Of a stretch of 64,000 nucleotides of DNA, positions 18,175 through 27,695 are shown one piece after another. The position numbers and the translations under genes were made by a program. The stretch spans positions 199,162 to 263,161 of the forward strand of contig CAUYUJ010014550.1 in the NCBI GenBank assembly GCA_963575745.1. The letters are read 5' to 3'. This DNA comes from Prorocentrum cordatum (Eukaryota > Sar > Dinophyceae > Prorocentrales > Prorocentraceae). The stretch's first letter is position 1; each line of letters begins with the position of its first letter. Under the pieces are notes generated by a model, which had not been told where the DNA came from, did not search any database, and saw only the letters and a program-made list of their open reading frames with translations.

Positions 18175-21100
18175 ATGGCTCCTCGAGCCTATGGTTTTGA
18201 CATCGGTTTAATGAAGCGGGCGCCGCCTGGCCTGCCAGGAACTGTGAGGACGCGCAAGTGGGTTAAGCCGACACTGCCCAGCGGCAGATCTGCATCGCAC
18301 GCCACATCTCGATCATTGAGGCTCCCTGTCTGGCGTGTCGCGTGGGGCGCGGATGGCCCACTTGGCGCCGAAGGCGCACATGTCGACCTGTTTGCGTTGT
18401 TCCGCGTGACAGCTGCGGAGTACAGCTCCCGAACTGGAGACGAGGACGACCACGAACCCGAGGAGCAGGCCCAGTGGGCCATCATGCTATCGGACCAACA
18501 GACGGCTCTGAAGCTGGCTGATGCGCCCATGGTCTCTTGGAGCATCCAGAATGTTAGTATGTTGGACTTGCGACTGCCATCCACAGATCTTCTGATCAAC
18601 CATACGTGCGTGTCCTCAGGGAAGCTCAGGCCAGACGTCCAAGTGAACTTGCGACGATCGCTGCAACACGCGGGCGACAGCACGTTCTATTGCATGAGGG
18701 TATTGCCGAAGATTGGCCAGCGTCTTCGAACGCATCGTCCAAACGCGTTGTGTCTCCCCGAACATGTATATGTGAAGTTTGGCGCGCTGCCATTGGCGAA
18801 GTCGCCAATGGTGGCGAACGATGGCGGCGGCGGTGAGGGCGATGGTGGTGAGGGCGAAGACGTGTTCGGAGACGACGAGCTCTCCGCCTACCCCGTCCAA
18901 GTCATCGTTCGAGCGGTGCAGCTGTCGTTCTTGATGCACAAACCAGACGATACGACACATATTATTCGCCTTGCTGCCAGCTTTGCACTTGCGGAAGGCG
19001 GGTGTCGAGATTTCTGCGCCAAATTCGACTGTTGCGCCATTGCTGCCCCGTCCAGGTCGACAATATACAAGGCTCGTACGAAGTTGGACTGGATGTGCAT
19101 GCTGTGGCAACGCCGATTGTTTGCAGCCGCTGTGGGTAGTTCCTCGGGCCACGCGTGGTGCAGTCATTTCTGCGGAGATAGCAGCCCGCCGAAAACCTTC
19201 GACTACTTGAACACAGTGGAGGATCGTTTTGTGTTTTCTGGGACGGCTGCTGACATCGCGCAGGAGATTTATGCACCTGGGTCCCATGCAAAGTTTTGCA
19301 AGTGGGTTCGGAGGACGTTGCCTGTAACGGTTCTCGGCGCTGGCAACATTGGCTTGGCTGCGAAACTTTAGAGAACGCATCGCCAGATTGATTTGGCAAC
19401 AGGCGCCGATCTCATTGATGCGAGGCGGGATTCGTGTCGGACGTGGCTCGCTGACCAAGGTGTGGACCTCGGCATTGGAGATAGTCCTAGCTTCACGGGC
19501 GACGTGGTTGATGTCCTTTCAAAGCTGAGGCGGGGCGAGTTGCAATGGGATGGCGATGCTGCCATCGGCAATTATTTGTTCAAGAATCATGTGCCACCGC
19601 AGATGGCTTGCACACGATCTTCAATGGGTTGCAAGATGCCTTTGCCACTTCGGAGGCGTGGCCGCCGTTTGAGCCAGCATTTCGAGATTTAGTGACTTCA
19701 CTGGGAGACAAGAAACTGCGACATATATTCATCGCTGAATGCTTGTCGGACGCGCTTCCGAGCGAACGGAAGATGTTTCATACTTTCGAGGGCTCGAAAT
19801 TTGAGTGGCGTTTTTGGGACAATTTGGAGGACCAGTCCAGGCAGATCAGTGAAATATGGCCTGTGCTGCAGCGCAGGTGGGACTTCAGAAAAATGTCAGA
19901 CGACGGGGGCCTCGGCGCTGCTAGCCTTCGAGTCATTACGCGTGCAGTTGTTGACCAGGAAGGTGATTTGCCTGGCGTGCATGCCATGTTGTGCGCAGCG
20001 AGCTGCCTCAGCCAAGGAGTTGGCCAGGTTGCCAGATGGATGCGTGGTTGCCGCTGCCATTCGGACGCGCGCTTGAGTGGCATGGCTTATCGCAAACGTC
20101 GGCGTCTGATGAAAGAAATGGAGGAAGGCCATGATGGCATGTGCATGTGGGCAGGGAGAAACGGGCCAGCCATGGCTCTAGGCGCTGTCGATGAAATGTG
20201 CGATCTGATCCTGCAAGCCGGCACTGATGCCCTCAGGGGCGTCCTAGTGCGCAGTATTGAGGCCGTCAGGGTAGCTGTATTGAGGTTCATGGACCACGTT
20301 AAGGCCCGATGGTGCGAGCAAGTGCGGGAGAAGTTTGCGTGCTGGCAGCGCTTGCCGCATTCGATTTGCGGCCTGCTGGGTGGCCACATGGGCTACAGCT
20401 GGGACAGGCGCCGCGGCTGCGCAAGGGACATACATGTGGCATTGACGACGTGCGATGACCATTCTCGTCTGCATCGGGTCGCTGTGGCACTGCATGCATC
20501 CGATCAGCTCATGGCGCAGCTGTCGAATTTCAAAGATGCTGATCAGCCCCTCCATTGCTTTCCTGATCTCTTTATGTTCGCATTGAACTGCGGGACACAG
20601 TGCATCGTGTCGCACTTCGTTGAGGGGCGTCATCGTCAGATCTCTTTGCACTCGAGTGGCGCTGCTCACAACGCTGCCCCAGGTGAACAGAGCGCGCTGA
20701 TGCGGCGGCCCGAGACGGAGGCGAACATTAGCACGCCGAAGTTCATGGCCTGGTTGTGCGGCAAGTGGAGGAGCACGGCTTCTCTCGGCGAGGTATTGTC
20801 GGCCATGTTTTATTCATCGGAGCTGAGGGGGGTGAACTATTACGGCCGCGTGCAGAAGATTTACGGTGCCGACGTCGGATCTCAGTTCAAGAAAATTACT
20901 TGTGTGACCGAGGCCGTGACGGCCTGGTCGGCTGCTAACCTCCGCAGGCGCGCGCCAGTCCTGCTGAAGTAGACGCCCACTGAAACATTGTGCATTGGCT
21001 ACATCAAGAATCGGTTCGACGTTGGCGCCTCGTTCCTCCTCGACGCCGACATCATGGGCCGCGTAGGTGGGGTCGTTGAGGTTGCGTCCACCGTCGATTG

Positions 21101-22949
21101 CGAGGCCATTGTCAATGCTGCTTTGGCCCCTAGATACCGATCCACTGACATCTCCGCGAATGATGTGTTCTTCACAGTTATTGACGCCAAGCCTGAGAGC
21201 AAGAAAGTACATCGCGATCTCACCCATACCAGAGTCACCACGCAGGTGGTTGTCAGAGTGCATCGTGTCTTGATGGGCCCGCCAGTGAGGGTGAGCCCTG
21301 TAGGGGCCATTCAGAGACTTGGTGTTCGAGGCTGGTGCTCGTCTCCGGCACGGTGGACTGAATTTTTCACTGGGCTCCTGCGCTGCGACTTGCTTGATGT
21401 GCGGTCGCGATGGGGATGTGTCCAATCGCGCGCGGCCCGCGCGGTGGTGGATGGCATTGCTGGAGCCATTGGGACAGAGACTCCACAGGAGGACCCGAGC
21501 GCAGTGACGCCGCGGCCTCCCTTTGCTTTCCCGCTTGCAATGGTAGTGGCGCCTAACGAGCACCAGATCGCGGCTATCGAATTCTCGGGCAACCAGTGCG
21601 ATGACCACCACATTCTGATGAACATTGCGGCAGGCGGTCTCGAGGAAGGCAGGGGCTTGCACGAGCTGGAGTACGCGAGCGCGTTGGCGCTGGAGCGGCT
21701 CGTGGCGTTGGGGGCGTTGCGCGCTGAGCACGATGACTTCGGCGAGATGCGCTACGTGATCAGGCCAGAGGGCATCGAGCTCACCTTGGACTACATTGTC
21801 AGGGGGGCCGTGTTCGACATCGTTTTCGACGGGCCAGGCAAGGGACCTCTCGCGAAGGCATCGCGAGAGGTGCCGATGCATTTGCCATGCGTGCTCATGT
21901 TTTGATTTGCCCGACTATGTGTTACACTAGGTGTTCGGTGCTGCCCTTCACCTAACAGCTGGAATAATGAAACAACGTGGCTTGGGCCAAAATCGCTACG
22001 GAGCTCCTGGCCTCCTCCTGATATGGTTCCCCTTCTTCCTCCTCCACCTCATCATTATCCTACTCTGCCTCCCCACCGAGTACAGTCTTCCCTAATCCTA
22101 GTCCGCCTCCGCCTCCATACACGGGCAAGGGTCAAGGCATGGGCACGTTTGCGCAGACGTCGGCATTTCTCGCTTCAGGTTGAAATGTTACATGAGCTGA
22201 TCTTTTGAGGTTTTCGTCCACAGGAGTATGCCGCCGCTGACCTTGAGTGCTTAGTACCACATGGACGACGCTCTTTCGTCGTTGGCATGCTGTTGAGAAG
22301 CCGCTTGCATTTCGAAGCGCTCTTGCAGCTCGATAGTATCTTCGCGAGGGGCGCCGCAGAGGTCAGGCACACTGGCCCGCACGGCCACTGCAAGTGCTTG
22401 CTGGAGCTCGACGACCTCGCGCCGCTGAACGCCCTCGAAGACGCGTCTGCGGTCTCCGACGACTGGTTCAAGGCGTTGCTTAACGACGACGCTGGCCACG
22501 GAGTCGGTGGCGATGGTGGAGACAGTGGAGCTGAGGGGGTCGGCGGCGGCCCTGCAGCTGGCGCGATTGCGCCCGCTGCGCCCGTGGCTGCCCCAGTGCC
22601 GCCAGCAGCGGCCCCTATCCCAGAACACGCGTGGGTTTTCCCTTGTGTCGGTCAGGAGATCACTGTCAGGCTGGATTACTTCTCACACGTCAGTCGTCGG
22701 CGTCGTGCGTACTGCACTTGCCCCACACACGCTGACTGCTATAAGTATCATTACTTGTTGACGTCCGATGAACCATGGAAGGCCGTGACATCAATCGCGT
22801 TGTACATGCGAGCAGGCACGGCGTTAGCTACGAAAAGGGACCATCAGAGGCTACCTGCAGCAACATATGTTGTATTGAATGCGATCAGAGATGAGATGCC
22901 TCCGAACTTGTTGGAGCCAGACTTCGTGGTGGCCTTGCCCGCGGATTGA
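18175..22949 (+). pseudogene. Long decayed multicopy gene, unknown function
   Basis: Parts in order: ATG 18175 to TAG 19369 (398 codons) with helical regions and SAYPVQVIVRAVQLSFLM; the same frame resumes (LIDARRDSCRTWLADQG) to about 19600. A frame change there leads to 19600-20970 (LHTIFNGLQDAF, KFEWRFWDNLEDQ, HAMLCAASCLSQG, RRRRLMKEMEEGHDG), then TAG 20970. The same frame continues (CIGYIKNRFDVGASFLLDAD) to TGA 21903. A probable acceptor at 22223 (TCCACAG|GAG) opens a last exon, 22224-22949, with GHCKCLLEL and a C-terminal CTCPTHADCYKY motif. The Cys/His ending suggests a small metal-binding module. No catalytic domain can be named. The stops and frame change mark decay. Confidence 0.6.
21981..22001 (-). 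other. Antisense spliced-leader relic
   Basis: On the minus strand this block matches the spliced leader at 19 of 21 positions (CCGTAGCGATTTTGGCCCAA followed by G). It is the closest full-length match in the window, yet it points away from the plus-strand coding exon that follows. It lies between the TGA at 21903 and the acceptor at 22223 of the surrounding gene, probably in an intron. No minus-strand gene downstream of it is convincing. Confidence 0.75.
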
Positions 22950-23397
22950 TAGCAGGGGCAGTCAAAGCAAATAAGCTCATGATCGTTCCATCCTTTCCCA
23001 TTTCTCCTTATGAGCACCATCATCATTATACTCACCATCATCGTTGCCTGTCTCCCATCCGAGTCCCATCCGGCACAAACAAGTCCCCACCATGGCCCGC
23101 CTGCGACCCGCGTCCTTCTGACATAAACGAGACACCCCGAACCAGAATCCGATTGAAATCGTAGCCAGAAGCGCTTTTAAGTTCTAGCCATTGCAAGCAC
23201 AGCCACAAGCAAAGCCAGAAGACAACGTACCAAACACAACGTGAACGCACGCGACCACACATGCAAAATGAGGCCTGCGTTACACGCCCCCCTGGAAGGC
23301 TGAAGGCAAGTCAAATGCGAACGATCCTAGGTAATCTCAAGGCAATATCAAGGTAAGTTAAGGCAAACTAATGCAGGACAAAACAATCGCCACCCTA

Positions 23398-23434
<37 letters not shown>

Positions 23435-23448
23435 GTCATCACATGCCT
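22950..23448. repeat. Intergenic with CAT microsatellite
   Basis: 23397-23440 is a CAT microsatellite. 23270-23370 carries diverged AAGGCAA(G/A)T units. No gene is seen. Confidence 0.8.
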
Positions 23449-23479
23449 TCAGTAGCTAGGTGGGTTCGAGACTCAGGCC

Positions 23480-24187
23480 ATGATCGTTCGGCTGCCCACG
23501 GACCCCAGGGGAGGGAGCATGTCAGAGACAGGGCCTCAGCAGAGGCCAGAGAAGCTGAGGAGGCTGTGCGCTGGCGATACGCTGGTCGAGTCAAGCTGGC
23601 GCCAGGGCGATGCGCTGGTCGAGTCAAGCTGGCGCCAGGGCGATGCGCTCGTCGAGTTAAGGTCATCCCCACCCCCCCGTGATGCGACAGGAGCTGGCCA
23701 ACCTGATCCCGTCGTCGAAAAGACTGAGGCTGGTCCAGTTCATGCTCAGACCCTTGACATAGCTCATACTGGGCAGGGTGATAATCAGAGCGATCAAATG
23801 TGCCCCGATGACATAGTCAACCAGCCGCAGTTCGAATCGATGATGGCCTTCCAGGACATGCAGAGCCAGCCGCCGATCGATGGGAGATGCCCCGATGACA
23901 TGTTCAGCCAGCCGTTGTTCCCGTGCACGGGTGGCCCCGAGGACGTGCCAGGCCAGCCGTTGGTCGAGCCGAGGAGTGGGCTGGAGGATGCGCATAGCCA
24001 GCCGATTCCGGTCGATTCGAGGAGTGGCCCCGAGGATATGCAGAGCCAGCAACTGTTGGAGCCGAGGGCTAGGCCAGAGGACATGCAGAGCCCGCCGCAG
24101 ATCATCGACTCGAGCCCAGAGGGCCCAGAGCATGCCCCTGCGCAGTCGTTCTTTCTAGAGTATGCATCTGCGCAACATTTTTTGTAG
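23480..24187 (+). CDS. Repeat-built protein with 33-bp and ~54-bp coding repeats
   Basis: ATG at 23480 (or 23519, MSETGPQQRPEKL) opens 235 codons ending in TAG; the frame then stays open another 79 codons to TGA 24427. It contains two tandem ESSWRQGDALV units (33 bp each) at about 23585-23650, then about six diverged 18-residue units with the pattern PEDMQSQPLxEPRSG at 23800-24110. Changes between units keep the frame, which suggests past selection on the protein. 23449-23469 matches the spliced leader at 14 of 21 positions, a weak hint of another relic. No domain or function is recognised. Confidence 0.45.
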   Translation: MIVRLPTDPRGGSMSETGPQQRPEKLRRLCAGDTLVESSWRQGDALVESSWRQGDALVELRSSPPPRDATGAGQPDPVVEKTEAGPVHAQTLDIAHTGQGDNQSDQMCPDDIVNQPQFESMMAFQDMQSQPPIDGRCPDDMFSQPLFPCTGGPEDVPGQPLVEPRSGLEDAHSQPIPVDSRSGPEDMQSQQLLEPRARPEDMQSPPQIIDSSPEGPEHAPAQSFFLEYASAQHFL

Positions 24188-24489
24188 AGGGCGGCTTCCC
24201 CGAAGAGCCAGAAGGCAGTTTCTTTGAAGTGCCAGCTCATCTGGCAACCGCTTGGCACGTCCAAGGACACAGCGAGCCATCGCCCCCGCGCGATTACGGT
24301 CCCGTCTTGCCGATCCTCGGGGGTGAATCACCTGAGCAGTAAGAACGCATTGAAAAAAAAACAACAACAATATCATACACCAAAGATCCTCTTCCTCCTA
24401 TCCGCACGCCCTTCAAAGCAGAAGTGATGATAACATGCAGCGACGGCCCGTCCGATATCATCCTCCCCCGTTCCCTTCGCCACATATCC

Positions 24490-24970
24490 TCTTCAGCCTC
24501 TTCATCCTCCTATTGGCCGTCTTGAATCCATCCTGGGCCATCGTGAAGCCATCCTGCCATTTTGAAGCCTTTTGGCCGTCTTGAAGCCATCGTGAAGCCA
24601 TCCTGAGCCATCTTGAAGCCTTTTGGCCGTCTTGACGCCATCGTGTGGGGCGAGGGCGCACATTCGCATCATTCTTGCAGTTTCGGCGCGGAGGGGGCCC
24701 CAACGACACTGGAGCGACACTGGAGCGACACTGGAGCGACACTGGAGCGACAACGGGGCCTCTGGAGGCTTGGAGGGACATCGATGACGGATGGATGGTG
24801 AAGCCAAGGAGGTGAATGAGGAAATGAAGACCCCGAAACGCGAAAAGGAGGGTTAGGACTCCAGGAGGGCCCCCAGAGGCATCTTGGGCCCCCTTGGGCC
24901 GTCTTGGAGGCCATCCTGGACCATCTTGGGCGAACTTTGAGGCCATCATGGGCCATCTTGGGTTATTGTT
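24490..24970. repeat. Degenerate CCATCTTGGGCC / CTTGAAGCC repeats
   Basis: Short diverged units around CATCCTGGGCCATCTTGAAG alternate on this strand, with a perfect 11-bp CACTGGAGCGA run at 24708-24755. They resemble the CTTGGGGCC arrays at 31, 45, 49 and 56 kb. Open frames here are not genes. Confidence 0.75.
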
Positions 24971-25358
24971 CGGGTTGAGGCGTTGTGTTACGGTCATGGT
25001 AGATGACCTTGGTATCGTTCTAGCTTTGAGCGGACCTCGTTTCTGGAAGGCCGTTGATCTGAACATGGCCGCGGAGGCAAGCACGCAGCCGCCCTAGTTA
25101 GGTGATTTTCGGTGGGTTTGCGCCTGCCTAACAATTCGTCAGAATCACCGTTCTAGGGCGCATATCCCTTCTCATCATCACCATCATCATCAGCATCATT
25201 GTCATCGCAATCATCATCATCACCATCATCATCATCACCATCGTCTCCATCATCAGCGACCACTCGGAGGTTGTTGGGCCGTTTCAGGTGTACCAGAGAC
25301 TCCCTGGTCAACGTGGGGCCCTCATGAGGCTCAGCTTGGAGCTTTCTGGGAGCTCCCC
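24971..25358. other. Intergenic with CAT tract
   Basis: 25165-25255 is a CAT/CATCAT tract. No gene is supported. Confidence 0.7.
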
Positions 25359-25434
25359 ATGGCACCCCGAACGCCGCGCCCCGTGACCCCCAGGTGTGCC
25401 AAAGAGACCGTCTGCCTATGTGGGCACAGAGTGA

Positions 25435-26882
25435 ATGGTAAGTGTCGCGTCTCCAAAGAGCTTTCCCACAGAGAAATCAGAATGTTCAATGAATGGGGCC
25501 ACAGGGGCCCCAGCCACCGTCGTTTCAGCCTTAGTGGCTCAAGTATATATGTGGTTCGTTCACCGCCTGCCCTTGTGCGATTTTGGCGCTCAGGCTATTG
25601 CGATGGTGGTGGGCCTCCCTGAGGACAGCCCCGTGCGCCACAATGCGAAGTGGAAGTCGTGTTGCGCCAAGCCCGGCATCGAGTTCCCCACTTACTCGAA
25701 TGCCCAGGAGGTGTCGTTCTTGTTCGCAGGGATCGGAGGACCAGACCGAGCGATCCTGGAAGGTGATTGGCCAGTGCTGCCCGTCAACATCGCGGAGAAG
25801 CGGTCGGACGCCTGCGCGGTGCTCAGGCGCCTTCCAGGTCACATCGCGTGGCCCAACACCATCGAGTCGTACCCCCGCAGACGCTCGACTCCAGCGATGG
25901 GTGCATTGGGACAGCTCCATGCACCACCTTCTACAAGGCTGGCAACGGTGAGAACTTCTTTGCCTACCAGGGGAGTCTCTTCATCCGGCAGCTCGAGGCG
26001 ATCAAGGAGTTGGCGCAGCGGAAGGATCGGCCGCTGAAGTGGGTACTCCTGGAGAACGTGTGGCACATCATGAGTCTGAACGGCAAGACTCAGAAGCGCC
26101 CATGGGACTTCGTGCAGGAGTGGTGGCAGAACAACATGCTTGGCTGGACGATGCTTCTCCCATGGAAGGTAAATGCTGAGAGGTGCTTTCTACCTCATCA
26201 CAGGGAGCGCTGCTTCGCAGTGGCCTACAAGCTCGACTACGCCGACGTCGTTGGCGGCATGCCCCAGGAGTTGAGGACCTTCGGGAACGACACGGTGAAG
26301 CTCGGAGAGATGCTCTACACCACCGACGACGTGGAGGAGCATGCCACCAGGGACCCCACGGAGACGCAGAAGAGCAACATCAAGAAGTTCAACGCCGAGC
26401 TCGACAAGAAGATTTCGGACGGCAAGATCGTCGTGCCCGCGAATGCCACGATGTTCTTCGTCACCGATGCTTCCCGCAAGGGTCCAGGGCACGGGCGCGG
26501 ACACAGCATCCACGTGGACAGCGTGCCCGCGTTGACGACAGTGAACCGTTACCTCTACATCCTGCGTAGGGGCCCCGACGCGTCCAAGGTGCCAGAGGGC
26601 GGCCGCTTCCTGGACATCAAGGAGCGGGCAGCAGTGTGTGGCGTGAAGTGGTGTAGCGTGGACGAGGTCTGCAGCAGGCACCAGCACACCATCCACTTTG
26701 GCAACATGGTGCCCGTTGACATGGCTGGAGTGGTCCTCGCGCAGCTGATCATGGGGAAGTGGGCCATCTTCGAGCACATCGGGGTTTCCACGGGGCTCAA
26801 GCGCATCATCGACAAGAGCGACGATCCCGAGAACAAGCGCAAGAGGTGGAAGCAGGGGACTCTGTCGGTCAAGAAGGGTTAG
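25435..26882 (+). CDS. Cytosine-5 DNA methyltransferase (one frameshift)
   Basis: About 480 residues carry the ordered motifs of the family. Motif I is LFAGIGGPDRAIL (SAM binding, about 25710). Motif IV is GTAPCTTFYKAGNG with the catalytic Cys (about 25900). Motif VI is LLENV (about 26050). Motif VIII is HHRERCFAVAY (about 26200). A variable target-recognition region is followed by GNMVPVDMAGVVLAQL as motif X (about 26700). Motif I is in one frame and motifs IV-X in another; the switch falls near 25870, where a C5 run offers a one-base slip or sequencing error. ATG 25435 is the first in the motif-I frame, but AATG|GTAAGT there also looks like a splice donor after a short frame at 25359. The product would methylate cytosine in DNA. 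Neighbours are other mobile-type genes. Confidence 0.8.
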
Positions 26883-27620
26883 ACGGCCAGCATCTAGCCG
26901 TCAGTGGAGGTACCGCCCAGCGCTTCCAGCCTGCCAGCGAGCGCGGCAAGAGCCGGCAGCGTCTCTGCGCGACTGTGCGCGCAAGTTGTGTTCCAGATAG
27001 TGCGCCTTGCAGCGCGTCATCCCAGCAGGGGCCACAGCCATATCGTCACTCCTTCTCCTCCCCTCCTCTTCCAATCTCTTCCCAATCCCCAAACGCAGGA
27101 CGGTTCCCCTCCTCCACGCCCTTCTCCAAGCCCCAAGCGCAGGACTGTTCCTCTCCTCCTCTTCCAACTCTTCCCAGCCCCTCCTCTCCTCCCCTCCTCC
27201 CCCCTCCCCTCCCTCCACTCCTCATTCTTCTCCTCCCCTCCTCTTCCAATCTCTTGACGGGGGGGCCTGAAGTGTGTCCTCCAGAGGCTTCGGGGTGACT
27301 AGCTTCTAGGCGGGGTTCTGAGAGAACTTCAGGAGGGCTCCGCGAGGGCCCTGCGAGAACTTAAGGAAGGCCCCAGAAGGCTTTCTTCAGGAAGGCTCCA
27401 GGGGGAGCAGAGGCCCCAGAAGCCCTTCTTCAGAAAGCCCCCCGCGAGGGACCAGAGTGGACGCGAGACCCCCGTGAGGGCCGTCATGGGCCATGGAGAC
27501 AAGGGAATAGTCAATAACCAACTCATGCATTGCCGTTGTGTTGGTTTGCATTGCCGCGCAGTGGCCCGCTAGGGGCCCGCTTGGTCGCCTCTCGGGTGTG
27601 ATGGGGGTCTTCGTAACAAG
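26883..27620. other. Intergenic, CCTCC-rich then GGCCCCAGAAG-rich
   Basis: 27040-27260 is CTCCTC-rich. 27300-27480 holds diverged GAGGGCTCC/AGGCCCCAGAAG units. No gene is seen. Confidence 0.6.
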
Positions 27621-27634
27621 CTATTTGGCTCGGG
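27619..27634 (+). other. Degenerate spliced-leader relic
   Basis: AGCTATTTGGCTCGGG aligns with the leader's 3' portion with one T missing and three substitutions. It lies 61 bp before the ATG at 27696, similar to the spacings at 2267 and 13159. Support is moderate. Confidence 0.4.
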
Positions 27635-27695
27635 AGCGTGCGCCGTGCTCGGGCACACATCGCGTGACGAAGGCCCATTCGCCCACTCGCCGTCC

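Noticed and set aside
20814-21881. 355-codon minus-strand frame
   Set aside because: It is the antisense shadow of the better plus-strand coding frame, although an antisense leader relic lies near its upstream end.
24458-25084. Minus-strand 208-codon frame
   Set aside because: It is made of degenerate CCATCTTGG units; the Met-Ala-Ser-Arg-Trp-like peptides come from the repeat.
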